Shown one piece after another: positions 53,555 to 62,827 of a stretch of 64,000 nucleotides of DNA. Position numbers and translations under genes: made by a program. The stretch lies in contig JAHXHN010000003.1 of the NCBI GenBank assembly GCA_025656675.1, forward strand, positions 248,001 through 312,000, written 5' to 3'. Each line of letters starts with the position of its first letter. Position 1 is the first letter of the stretch. This DNA comes from Candidatus Thiodiazotropha sp. (ex Codakia rugifera) (GTDB lineage Bacteria; Pseudomonadota; Gammaproteobacteria; Chromatiales; Chromatiaceae). The notes beneath the pieces were generated by a model. That model was not told the DNA's origin, did no database searches, and saw only the letters and a list, made by a program, of their open reading frames with translations.

Positions 53555-55408
53555 ATGAGCGAAGGGCCTGATAGAAAAGTCTATGTCGACGAGGGTGAGG
53601 ATTTCTCATCGCTTCAGGCGTTCGGACGCCGGGTCGTTACTCCGGTACGCTTTTCCACTGACCCACGGGATATTGGCTGGGTAAAGGAAAATGTACCCTG
53701 TCAGGCGGCCTGCCCAGCATCGACAAACATTCCTGCCTATATCCATATGATCACAGAAGGGCGAGTCGGACGTTCCTACGAACTCAACCGCATCGCCAAT
53801 GTGTTGCCCGGTGTGCTGGGACGTATCTGTTCACGCCCTTGTGAAGACGCCTGCCGTCATGGCTGGCCTGGCAATGGCAAGCCGGTGGCTATTTGCCATC
53901 TCAAACGAGTCGCTGCAGACTTCAAGCCCTTGGGACACCGTATCAGTGAGGATATGTTCACTCCCACCAGCAAGCGTGTCGCTGTGGTCGGAGCAGGTCC
54001 GGCAGGCATAGCGGCGGCTTACGATCTGACCACCCTCGGCCATGATGTGACCATCTATGAACGTGAAGAGAAGGCAGGAGGCATGCTTGCCTACGGCATT
54101 CCTGCCTTTCGTTTGCCCAGGGACGAACTGGATGTAGAACTGCGCAACGCTGTACGCCTTGGTGTCGACCTCAAAACAGGTGTTTCAGTGGGAAACAGCG
54201 AGGATGAAGTCAAGCTCGGCAGCCTGCTCGAAAGTTACGATGCTGTGCTGTTGGCCACGGGGTGTATGGCAGCCAGTCCACTGCCCCTTGAAACAGCGAG
54301 TGAAACAACTGATCCGGTGATGGAAACCCCTGGTGCGGAATATGGTCTCTACTTCCTGATGGAACTACATCGGGGTCTGCCTAAAACTGTGGGCCGGCGT
54401 GTGGCTGTCGTGGGTGCCGGGTTCACTGCACTGGACTGCGCCAGGGTTGCCAAACGGCTGGGGGCCGAAGAGGTCACCATCCATATTCGTACGACTGAGG
54501 AGTACATTCCCGTCACTAAAGAGGAGATCTTCGAGGCCAAGCGTGAAGGTATTCAAATCCTCGGACTACGCACACCGGTAGGGTTGCTTACTGGACCCGA
54601 TGGTAAATTAAGTGGCTTGCGATTTGTACAGAACCGCCTGGGCGGTTGGCGTGCAGGTGGTCGCCGCCAGGCAATACCCATCGAGCATTCTGAATTCGAA
54701 GAGCCCTGCGATACCCTGCTGCTGGCCATTGGCCAGAAGACCGTCAACGACTACCTGGATCGTCCGCTGGACCTGGACCGCTGGGGTAACGTGCGGATCG
54801 GTGATGACGGCATGACCTCTGTAATGGGCCTGTTCGCGGCGGGTGACTATGTAAGCGGACCCTCGACCGCCATAGAAGCTGTTGGCCATGGCCGTCGAAC
54901 CGCCCTCAATATGGACACCTGGTTAATGGGCCACGCTCGCCGCAAACAGGTGGTCAAAATCGAACCTGTAGAGGAACCTCTGCGAGAACGCCACTTCGAT
55001 TTCATCGAACGCCAGGAGATGCCATGCGAACCCGTTGACAAGCGCGTTGAAAAACCGGGAACTGAGGTAGAGACCGGTCTTGATATGGAGCACGCGCGCG
55101 AGGAGGCGAAACGCTGTTACCTCTGCTACCTCTGCTACCAGATCGATGTGGACCGCTGTATCTACTGCCGTGCCTGCATTGAGGTTGCACCACGGGACTG
55201 TATCAAGCTTGTCGAAGGTGTCGCCATCAAGGAGGACGGTAGCTATGGTGAACTGATGGAAACCCGTGAGTGGGATCGGGTTGGCGCTATCTGGGTGGAC
55301 AACAACGAATGTATACGTTGTGGGGCCTGCTACAAGGTCTGTCCTACCCAATGCATCTCCATTACGAAAAAGGAGATGTTCCATCAGGACATCGGTGGAG
55401 GCGCCTGA
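53555..55408 (+). CDS. GltD-like NAD(P)-binding Fe-S flavoprotein
   Basis: The start at 53555 is set by GAGGTG six bases upstream. The 617-residue protein has the GltD-type N-terminal Fe-S domain (CQAACPAS..., CSRPCEDAC), an FAD Rossmann fold (AVVGAGPAGIAAAYDL), an NAD(P) fold (AVVGAGFTALDCARVA) and a C-terminal two-cluster ferredoxin. Cluster one has C535, C538, C541 but Ala545 where the fourth Cys is expected. Cluster two is complete (C586, C589, C592, C596). It is not a glutamate synthase subunit, as no GltB is present. It likely passes electrons between NAD(P)H and the KorAB ferredoxin site. Confidence 0.85.
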   Translation: MSEGPDRKVYVDEGEDFSSLQAFGRRVVTPVRFSTDPRDIGWVKENVPCQAACPASTNIPAYIHMITEGRVGRSYELNRIANVLPGVLGRICSRPCEDACRHGWPGNGKPVAICHLKRVAADFKPLGHRISEDMFTPTSKRVAVVGAGPAGIAAAYDLTTLGHDVTIYEREEKAGGMLAYGIPAFRLPRDELDVELRNAVRLGVDLKTGVSVGNSEDEVKLGSLLESYDAVLLATGCMAASPLPLETASETTDPVMETPGAEYGLYFLMELHRGLPKTVGRRVAVVGAGFTALDCARVAKRLGAEEVTIHIRTTEEYIPVTKEEIFEAKREGIQILGLRTPVGLLTGPDGKLSGLRFVQNRLGGWRAGGRRQAIPIEHSEFEEPCDTLLLAIGQKTVNDYLDRPLDLDRWGNVRIGDDGMTSVMGLFAAGDYVSGPSTAIEAVGHGRRTALNMDTWLMGHARRKQVVKIEPVEEPLRERHFDFIERQEMPCEPVDKRVEKPGTEVETGLDMEHAREEAKRCYLCYLCYQIDVDRCIYCRACIEVAPRDCIKLVEGVAIKEDGSYGELMETREWDRVGAIWVDNNECIRCGACYKVCPTQCISITKKEMFHQDIGGGA

Positions 55409-55409
55409 A

Positions 55410-56444
55410 GTGAACGATACCACACGCTATGTGATTATCGGCAACGGTGCTGCAGGTAACGAAGCAGCATTACACCTGCGTCAGCGTGATCCGGATAGCC
55501 GCATCATCATGGTTTCAGCGGGCAAGTTGCTGTTCCTTAACCGTTACCGTTTCCCTGAGGTTTTGGATGGCGTGTTCGACTGGCGGGAATTCCTGGTCAA
55601 CCCGCCAGAATATTACATTAAGCAGCGAATCGAATTGCGGCGTTACACCTGGGTCAACCATATCGACCCACATAACAGAACCCTCGAGATGCGCCACAAG
55701 GAGAAGGTTGGCTACGACAAGCTGTTGGTGGCCAGTGGCGCAGGCGGCTATCTTCCCGAATATCTGGGTGAATATGCGCCGCTGCTACACGATTTCAACT
55801 CCTTAAGAAATGCCATGGAGATCCGCAGCGCATTACCGGCCAGTGGTGGCAAAGTGTTAATCCTGGGTGGTGATATCAAGGGACTGGACCTGGCTCATAC
55901 CCTCGTACGTGGCGGCCGAGAGGTCATTGTGGTCGCAAGCGAACACCTTTTCTGGCCCCACCAGATACCACGCGAGGAGTCCGGTCGCTATATTGACGCA
56001 CTGGAACGAGTCGGTATAGAGGTGATCCTGGATCATAAGATAGCCAGTATCGAAAAGGGGGCCAAGGGAATGCGTGCCCGTCGTGTGACACTCGATAACA
56101 ATCATGAGCTGAACGCCGACGTGGTGATGGCATTTTATGGCCTTATGCCCTCCCTGGGCTTTATGCATGGTGCCGGAGTGGATATAGAACGTGGCCTGTT
56201 GGTAAACCCCCAGCTACAAACAGGTAACGAGCATATCTGGGCAGCGGGTGATGTCTGCCAGATCTGGTCACCAGAGGAGAACCACTACCGTTTCTACTAT
56301 GGCTGGAAAAACGTAAAGATGATGGGACGGATCGCCGCCATCAACATGACCGGTGGTGACGAGGCCGTGGACACCTTCAAGGAGGATCGGCTTTTTATCA
56401 ACGAGCAGGACGAAATTGACTCCACATTCTGGGAATATGAATAG
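55410..56444 (+). CDS. FAD-dependent NAD(P)H oxidoreductase
   Basis: Starts at a GTG one base after the previous stop, with GGTGGAGG upstream. The 344-residue flavoprotein has the FAD-binding VIIGNGAAGNEAALHL at the N-terminus, a second nucleotide fold (VLILGGDIKGLDLAHTL, with GGDIKG in place of GxGxxG) and HIWAAGDVCQIW near the C-terminus. It resembles NirB/rubredoxin-reductase-like pyridine nucleotide oxidoreductases. It should exchange electrons with the upstream Fe-S protein. Confidence 0.85.
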   Translation: MNDTTRYVIIGNGAAGNEAALHLRQRDPDSRIIMVSAGKLLFLNRYRFPEVLDGVFDWREFLVNPPEYYIKQRIELRRYTWVNHIDPHNRTLEMRHKEKVGYDKLLVASGAGGYLPEYLGEYAPLLHDFNSLRNAMEIRSALPASGGKVLILGGDIKGLDLAHTLVRGGREVIVVASEHLFWPHQIPREESGRYIDALERVGIEVILDHKIASIEKGAKGMRARRVTLDNNHELNADVVMAFYGLMPSLGFMHGAGVDIERGLLVNPQLQTGNEHIWAAGDVCQIWSPEENHYRFYYGWKNVKMMGRIAAINMTGGDEAVDTFKEDRLFINEQDEIDSTFWEYE

Positions 56445-56453
56445 GTTTGGACT

Positions 56454-58295
56454 ATGAACCAGCAATTACCCTTCTCCACCGATATCCAGATCGCAATTTG
56501 CGGCTCTGCCGGGGACGGTACCATCGCCACCGGCGATATCCTCAAGCGGGCCATGGCCAGAGCCGGCTATAATGTCATCGCATTCGATCTCTATCCCCCG
56601 GAGATCCGTGGTTTTGGCAAGTGCATAGCACGAACCCGCATCACATCCGAACAGGTCTACGCCCTCAAGCCCCGCTCTGACGTACTTATATCACTGAACG
56701 ATGCCTACGCCATCCCTCATGTGCATGAAGTTGATGATTTCGGTGCAGTGATCTATGACGATACACCCATTGCGGCGGTTCAGGAGGGTGAACACATATC
56801 GGGGCATCTAGCACCTGCACATTTACCCTATGCCATCCCCTTCCGTGAAATATCCGAACGTACGACCAGCGGTGCCAAATCCCGCAATATGGTGGCGGTG
56901 GGTTACCTGGCTGGTCTGTACGGTATTCCCCGTGAGGTTTTTCATGACATCATCCAAAGCAAATTCAAAACCAAGCCCGCTGCCCTGACCGAATCGATAC
57001 TGACTGCTTTTGATGCCGGTTTTGTGGAGGGGGTCGCCACCTTCCATCTCGGGTTCAACGTCCCCTCAGAGGCACCGCAATCGGATGAGAAAGACGATGT
57101 CATCATGATGAGCGGAAACGATGCTGTCGTTCGTGGCTGTCTGGATGCAGGAATTAAGACCTTTTTTGGTTACCCCATCACTCCGGCTACTTCGATCATG
57201 GAGAAACTGGCTGTTGAGATGCCCAGGCAAGGTAACTCGATGGTCCAGACCGAAGACGAGATCTCAGCCATTGCCGCTGCCATCGGCGCTGGCTTTACCG
57301 GCACCCGTTCAGCGACAGCCACTTCAGGGCCGGGACTGGCGCTGATGACAGAGATGATGGGACTGGCAACCATCGCTGAGGTACCTGTTGTGGTCTTCGT
57401 CTCTCAACGGGGCGGACCCAGCACAGGTATGCCCACCAAAACCGAACAATCAGATCTCAATCTAGCTGTATATGGCGCTACAGGTGATGGACAACGGATC
57501 GTACTTGCCCCGACAAATGTGGAAGGCTGCTACTGGTGTGCGGGCAAGGCCTTCGAGATGGCGGAACGTTACCAGTGCCCGGTCATCGTATTGCTGGACC
57601 TCTATCTTTCCAACCGCTATGAGGCAGTAGTACTGTCGCGTATCAATCCCTTTGATCAAGACTGCAATACAGGGGTGCCTAAACACCAGACCGATAAGCC
57701 GTACCGGCGCTTTGAGATAACCGATGACTGGCTGAGCCCCCGGGCAATACCCGGTGAAAAGGGTCTCCAACATGTCATCACCGGCCTGGAACACAACGAG
57801 TTCGGGCGACCCAATGATCAGGCAGATGTTCATGCCCAGATGAGCCACAAGCGCCACCAGAAACTTCATGCGGCATTAACGCATCCCGATATCACTATCT
57901 GCAAACGCTTCGGTGACACCGGACAGGTGCAGATTGGACTTCTTGGGTGGGGTTCGAGCTTTGGCGAGATCCTGGAGGCCCTTTTCAAGGCCCAAGGTGA
58001 AGGCATTACCTGTGCCGCCATGAAGGTAGTCATGCTCTCCCCCTTTCCAACGTCTGAGGTTATAGCCTTCATGGATGATTGTGATGCAGTGCTAGTACCC
58101 GAACTCAACTATCAAGGGCAGTTCGCCAACCTGGTCGGTGCCATGGTGGGTCGTTCGGTACATCGCTTCACCCGAGTAATCGGTACACCGCTGCATGTGG
58201 ATGACATCCTCGTCGAAGTCCGACGTCTTTGTGATGATCCAACTGCACCTCCCACCCCGGTTAACCCCGCGACAACCCAGGAGAAGCTGACATGA
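56454..58295 (+). CDS. korA: 2-oxoacid:acceptor oxidoreductase, fused gamma-alpha subunit
   Basis: A 613-residue fusion. Residues 1-195 are the gamma domain (ICGSAGDGTIATGDIL). Residues about 215-610 are the alpha subunit, with the conserved YPITP at Y240, TATSGPGLALM and TKTEQSDL. It should form the CoA-dependent 2-oxoacid (probably 2-oxoglutarate) oxidoreductase with KorB. No Fe-S cluster is seen in this chain. The last codons overlap korB by 4 bp. Confidence 0.92.
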   Translation: MNQQLPFSTDIQIAICGSAGDGTIATGDILKRAMARAGYNVIAFDLYPPEIRGFGKCIARTRITSEQVYALKPRSDVLISLNDAYAIPHVHEVDDFGAVIYDDTPIAAVQEGEHISGHLAPAHLPYAIPFREISERTTSGAKSRNMVAVGYLAGLYGIPREVFHDIIQSKFKTKPAALTESILTAFDAGFVEGVATFHLGFNVPSEAPQSDEKDDVIMMSGNDAVVRGCLDAGIKTFFGYPITPATSIMEKLAVEMPRQGNSMVQTEDEISAIAAAIGAGFTGTRSATATSGPGLALMTEMMGLATIAEVPVVVFVSQRGGPSTGMPTKTEQSDLNLAVYGATGDGQRIVLAPTNVEGCYWCAGKAFEMAERYQCPVIVLLDLYLSNRYEAVVLSRINPFDQDCNTGVPKHQTDKPYRRFEITDDWLSPRAIPGEKGLQHVITGLEHNEFGRPNDQADVHAQMSHKRHQKLHAALTHPDITICKRFGDTGQVQIGLLGWGSSFGEILEALFKAQGEGITCAAMKVVMLSPFPTSEVIAFMDDCDAVLVPELNYQGQFANLVGAMVGRSVHRFTRVIGTPLHVDDILVEVRRLCDDPTAPPTPVNPATTQEKLT

Positions 58296-59155
58296 CATCG
58301 GTTACACAACCGGTCTATCTGGAGGAGAAACTCGAGGATATCCGCGAAAGTGGTCGCCTGATCTATCGATCGAAAGCGCTGCCAACCTGGTGTCCGGGTT
58401 GTGGTTACTATGCCATCGTCGAAGCCATGACCGATGCAATGAACCGCCTTGGTATACTTTCCGAAGACACTGTTGTGGTATCAGGGATCGGTTGTGCGTC
58501 ACGCTTTCCATTCTTCGTCGACACCTATGGCTTCCATACCCTGCATGGACGTGTCCTGCCGGTAGCGACAGGTGTCAAAGTCGCCAACGAAGCACTCAAT
58601 GTAATCGGTGTAGGCGGTGACGGTGACGGATTCGCCATTGGTGGCGGCCATATTCCCCATGCGGCCCGGCGTAATGTCGATATTACCTATGTCCTGTTTG
58701 ATAACGGTATCTATGGATTGACCAAAGGGCAGACATCGCCCACCTCAGTCACCGGATTCGAGACCGGCACCTCACCCTATCAGAATCAGGACAATCCACT
58801 CAATCCGCTATTGATGCTACTCTCTTACGGCGCAAGCTGGGTGGGTCAAGCCTATGCCGGCAATCCTCATCATCTGGCCAGCATGTTGGAACAGGCAATC
58901 GCCCACCGCGGCTTCTCCTACCTGCACGTGCTGTCCCCCTGTGTCACCTTTGACAAAACCAGCAAGACCTATCGCAACCTGGGCATGGCGATTCGTGATC
59001 TGCCAGATCAGCACGACAATCGTGACCTCATGGCCGCCATGATCGAGGCAAGGCACCAGGAGACTCCTGCCTTGGGTCTGTACTACAAAGAGGAGCGCCC
59101 TACACTCGGTGATGGGCTCAAAACGATCGTCGAACGTTCACGCAATAAGGAATAG
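58292..59155 (+). CDS. korB: 2-oxoacid:acceptor oxidoreductase beta subunit
   Basis: A 287-residue thiamine-diphosphate-binding subunit. CPGCG (C34, C37) and the TPP motif GDGDGFAIGGGH (about residues 110-121) are present, with NGIYGLTKGQTSPTS following. KorB normally has a [4Fe-4S] cluster; C34, C37 and nearby C70 (GCAS) are candidate ligands. It completes the four-gene operon. Confidence 0.92.
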   Translation: MTSVTQPVYLEEKLEDIRESGRLIYRSKALPTWCPGCGYYAIVEAMTDAMNRLGILSEDTVVVSGIGCASRFPFFVDTYGFHTLHGRVLPVATGVKVANEALNVIGVGGDGDGFAIGGGHIPHAARRNVDITYVLFDNGIYGLTKGQTSPTSVTGFETGTSPYQNQDNPLNPLLMLLSYGASWVGQAYAGNPHHLASMLEQAIAHRGFSYLHVLSPCVTFDKTSKTYRNLGMAIRDLPDQHDNRDLMAAMIEARHQETPALGLYYKEERPTLGDGLKTIVERSRNKE

Positions 59156-59537
59156 CAAACAAAAACGCCACAACCCCCGCGCCTTGCAAGGCACTCACGC
59201 CATCCTGCCTATTCTGATCACACCGGACAGGATGATCTTTCACATTTTATAAACTACCCTCGACTGGGTGGCAGTATTTGCCAGGTCACAGCAAAAACCA
59301 TCTTATCACTAAAGTTTGAATACCCAGTGCCGCAATCAGCAATATAGTGATGATGGAATGATTGACTCAATCATGAACAGGCATTCCGGGGCTTTTAATG
59401 GATTATCGCCCTGTATCACTTGTGCTGGAGAACACTCATCTTCATGGTAACAGTGGTAATAAGTTGACGATTTCAGGAGCCAATACCCAAGCTGCCGAAC
59501 CTCATCAATAACCACTATCGGTCGGGATTCCGATGAT

Positions 59538-60302
59538 ATGACTAAATTCATAACAGATCGGCGTTTTTGGTTAATACCCATTCTCGCTTTCAGCCTGCTT
59601 ACACTGATCTCCACTTATTGGAATCTTGAAAACCTCAATAGAATGGCTGAACAATTGGCCTATGAACGTGCTCAAAGTATGTTCAAGCTGGTTGAGATGA
59701 CCCGTTTATGGAATGCGCGTCACGGGGGTGTCTATGTACCTGTTACAGATGAAAGCCCGTCCAACCCCTACTTGGAAGTGCCAGACAAGGATATTACGAC
59801 CACAACAGGCAGGCGGCTAACCAAGTTGAATCCCGCCTATATGACTCGGCAAATCGCTGATATCGCGAGAGAATTCGGTAATATTCATTTCCACATCACA
59901 TCGCTTAATCCAATCAATCCTAACAACATACCAGACCAGTGGGAGTCTTTTGCGCTTTCTTTGTTGGAAATAAACACTAAAGAGGTTCTTGAATATCGCG
60001 AGCGTGATGATGAGGCCGTATATCGATATATGGGACCACTTATTACAAAAAAATCATGTATGAAGTGTCATGAGAAGCAAGGGTATGTAGTCGGTGATAT
60101 ACGGGGTGGTATAAGTATTACCTTACCAGCCGCACCCATACTCGATGCACAATCTGCCACAAGAGATCAAATCATAGTGATACACCTGATTCTATTCATT
60201 TTAATTAACGGCATGACACTCTTCTATTTGAATAAGATGCGGCAGCAATGGTTATCGCTAAGCGATGCACAGAACAAAGCCAGGGAACCCAGCTCAATAT
60301 AA
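59538..60302 (+). CDS. Tll0287-like (DUF3365) haem-binding membrane protein
   Basis: A 254-residue protein with an N-terminal membrane helix (about residues 11-28), a periplasmic Tll0287-like domain and a second helix (about 210-230). A c-type haem site CMKCH (C174, C177, H178) lies in the periplasmic part. Such domains usually sit in front of a histidine kinase or GGDEF output. Here the frame stops just after the second helix, so there is no output domain. It is either a stand-alone haem protein or a truncated sensor. Confidence 0.8.
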   Translation: MTKFITDRRFWLIPILAFSLLTLISTYWNLENLNRMAEQLAYERAQSMFKLVEMTRLWNARHGGVYVPVTDESPSNPYLEVPDKDITTTTGRRLTKLNPAYMTRQIADIAREFGNIHFHITSLNPINPNNIPDQWESFALSLLEINTKEVLEYRERDDEAVYRYMGPLITKKSCMKCHEKQGYVVGDIRGGISITLPAAPILDAQSATRDQIIVIHLILFILINGMTLFYLNKMRQQWLSLSDAQNKAREPSSI

Positions 60303-60541
60303 CTCAAGGCATAGTGGGATAGATTGAGTCACTTCCTGCCATCTTGTGGCTTTGAACGACTACCGGAAACCACGATGGCAAGAACAAACGGCAAGCTGAA
60401 GAAAAAATTTAACATTGTCGCCTTCCCCCTTCCACATTTAGGCTGATCCCTCTTAAAGTTCGAATGTTATCTCCATAGTCATGATAATATGGTGAGGGTT
60501 TGGATGGGGTTATATGCTGAAAATTTTAGGGGGATTTTTCT

Positions 60542-61870
60542 ATGCCAGTTTGTCAGTTTTCTGGTAGATGTTCGATGCTATGTCGCTTAAATTTCATGGC
60601 CATTGGCCTTATGCTCGCTTTGGGTGCATGCTTTCCAGCCATTGCAACCAACGGCTATTCACCAACTGGCTTTGGAACCACCAACAAGGGTATCGCGGGA
60701 GCTGGGGTGGCCTTTCCACAAGACACATTGGCCGCTGCGACCAATCCTGCAGGCATGGGTATTGTAGGGCATAGGATGGATGCAGGTGCAGCACTGTTTT
60801 CACCGTCTGACCGTGGATTTACTGCAAATAATGACGCCCTCTCTCCGCTGCAGATACCACCCGGTAAATACAGCAGCGAAAATGACCTTTTTCTAGTGCC
60901 CCATTTCGGCTGGAATAAACCCTTGGATGATCACAGCACTGTGGGTGTTTCCCTCGGTGGCAATGGCGGTATGAATACAGAGTACAAGAGTGCAGTGTTC
61001 AGTAATTTCGGTGCCGCGTTCGGTATACCGACCAGTTCACCGACAGGAGTGAACTTCGAACAACTTTTTCTTGGCGTTACCTACTCGCATAAGGTGAGTG
61101 AAGGGCAATGGCTTGGCATTATGCCCATAGCAGCTGTTCAACGATTCAAGGCAGAAGGCCTGGAGCCTTTTGATAATCCCATGGCTACTACTGAAATGGG
61201 CAAGGTGACCAATAATGGCTACGACTTTTCATGGGGCTATGGTTTACGTATTGGCTGGTTAGGCAAAGTGAACGACAGACTATCCTTCGGTGCGTCATAT
61301 CAAAGCCGTCTCCATATGACTGAGTTCGATGACTATCGGGGGCTGTTTGCGGAACAAGGTGACTTTGATACACCGTCAACATGGGTACTGGGATTGGCCT
61401 ATTCGGCCAGCCCCACAGTTACCTTGATTCTTGATTATCAAAACATTAATTATGGTGAAGTGAAGTCACTGTCTAATGGTAATGATGTCAATTTCTTCGT
61501 CAACCCCAGTCAACGGCTTGGTGCAGATAACGGATTGGGTTTTGGTTGGGAGGATATGGGAATCTGGAAACTTGGTATACAGTGGGAATATGACCCACAA
61601 TGGACATTTCGTGCCGGCTATAGCCATGCCGATCAGCTGTTTAAAGGTGGCCAAGCACTGTTTAATGTGCTTGCTCCGGCAACAATTCGTGATCACCTTA
61701 GCGTAGGTAGTACCTATACCTACAACAATAAGAATAAAGTAACCCTGGCATTAACCCATGCACTGAATGAAGAAATTAAGGGGGATAATCCGATATTTAC
61801 ACCAGGCCAGACAGGTTCGGTTGAAATGGAGCAGTGGGAAGTGGAGCTGAGCTGGGGCCATCAATTCTAA
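60542..61870 (+). CDS. OmpP1/FadL/TodX family outer-membrane porin
   Basis: A 442-residue beta-barrel of the long-chain fatty-acid/hydrocarbon transporter family. A signal peptide (…MLALGACFPAIA) precedes the conserved N-terminal hatch NGYSPTGFGTTNKGIAGAGVA and the TLAAATNPAGM motif. The C-terminus ends WGHQF, a typical barrel insertion signal with terminal aromatic. The substrate is unknown. GGGGGA precedes the ATG. Confidence 0.88.
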   Translation: MPVCQFSGRCSMLCRLNFMAIGLMLALGACFPAIATNGYSPTGFGTTNKGIAGAGVAFPQDTLAAATNPAGMGIVGHRMDAGAALFSPSDRGFTANNDALSPLQIPPGKYSSENDLFLVPHFGWNKPLDDHSTVGVSLGGNGGMNTEYKSAVFSNFGAAFGIPTSSPTGVNFEQLFLGVTYSHKVSEGQWLGIMPIAAVQRFKAEGLEPFDNPMATTEMGKVTNNGYDFSWGYGLRIGWLGKVNDRLSFGASYQSRLHMTEFDDYRGLFAEQGDFDTPSTWVLGLAYSASPTVTLILDYQNINYGEVKSLSNGNDVNFFVNPSQRLGADNGLGFGWEDMGIWKLGIQWEYDPQWTFRAGYSHADQLFKGGQALFNVLAPATIRDHLSVGSTYTYNNKNKVTLALTHALNEEIKGDNPIFTPGQTGSVEMEQWEVELSWGHQF

Positions 61871-61916
61871 ATTTAGAGCCTGATAAGGACGGGTCCGGCT
61901 CAAGATTAGGGGGAAA

Positions 61917-61954
61917 GAGACGGCACAGTATAACTAGTTATACTGTGCCGTCTC
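61917..61954. terminator. 38-bp perfect palindrome between convergent genes
   Basis: A 38-bp perfect palindrome beginning GAGACGGCACAG and ending CTGTGCCGTCTC, centred on CTAG. Both strands form the same 18-bp hairpin. It sits 46 bp after the porin stop and 27 bp before the stop of the convergent gene, so it most likely ends both transcripts. No T-run follows on either side. Confidence 0.65.
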
Positions 61955-61981
61955 CCCAATATTCTAGCCTCACTTCAATAA

Positions 61982-62383
61982 CTAATTCTCCAAATGATAC
62001 TTTCGCTTTTTGTTGTCTGCCTTATGTATAACAGCCTGGGTTGCAACAAATCCATCATCTTTTTCGATAACCAGAAAATCTATGTCAAGCATTTTGCCTT
62101 TTGAATTCCTGAAATCAGCGCAGCTCACGTAGTAATTACCTTTTTTTACAATTCCATCATGCAGCCTCACTAAATCCAAGTCATGAAGCTCACCTTTTAT
62201 AGGATCAAAGTGGCTGTAGACATTATTGATCGTATTGCGTTCAATCATCTCACTCATAGCAGACTGTATTTTGCTGCGTGTCTCGCCTGTGATTGAGGCA
62301 TCATCAGCAGCAAAGGCTGCTCCACAGATGGGCAGTGCAGCGATTAATAAGCCTGAAACCAGATATTTTACTCGTATAGTCAT
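61982..62383 (-). CDS. Small secreted protein, unknown
   Basis: A 133-residue protein with a clear signal peptide (VKYLVSGLLIAALPICGAAFA). The mature part (TRSKIQSAMSEMIERNTINN, YYVSCADFRN, FLVIEKDDGFVATQAVIHK) resembles a small cystatin/NTF2-like periplasmic fold. A GAGGA ribosome-binding site precedes the ATG. No function is recognised. Confidence 0.7.
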   Translation of the reverse strand: MTIRVKYLVSGLLIAALPICGAAFAADDASITGETRSKIQSAMSEMIERNTINNVYSHFDPIKGELHDLDLVRLHDGIVKKGNYYVSCADFRNSKGKMLDIDFLVIEKDDGFVATQAVIHKADNKKRKYHLEN

Positions 62384-62827
62384 TCTTCAATCCTCAGCAA
62401 AATGTTAAAACATGGATAATTGACCGAACTTTATTAATCCGACATTGATATATTCCTGTATGTGTCAATTTGATCGTAATGATCATTATTTATTGCCGTG
62501 TAAATGTTAAGCTCGGTGTGTTTATTACGGTTGGGATTTCATCTTGGTTTCATAAATAGCGCTGCCCTGATAAGGGTTTTTATCTACTGAGAAAATAATA
62601 GATATCATGGTATATCTTTATGGGAGAGAAAGTGTTTTGTCACAAAATGACACTAAAATCATAAGCGATTGATTTAGGCGGACATTGTCTATCCTGCAAC
62701 CCCAACATATCAATCCATACCCGATTGAACAGGGATATTATTTACTTCTTACTGTCTACAATTGATATTAATAATATGTAACGTATGAATAATCGGGTAT
62801 CTAACATTAATGAAAGGAAAACCTTCA
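62384..62827. promoter_or_regulatory. Divergent promoter region with a TGTCA-N5-TGACA palindrome
   Basis: A 444-bp AT-rich spacer between two divergent secreted-protein genes. It contains a palindrome TGTCA-CAAAA-TGACA (62638-62652) that may be an operator. No gene is seen in it. Confidence 0.35.

Noticed and set aside
53555..55408. Glutamate synthase small subunit
   Set aside because: GltD-like, but it has an extra two-cluster ferredoxin tail, there is no gltB, and it is in an operon with korAB.
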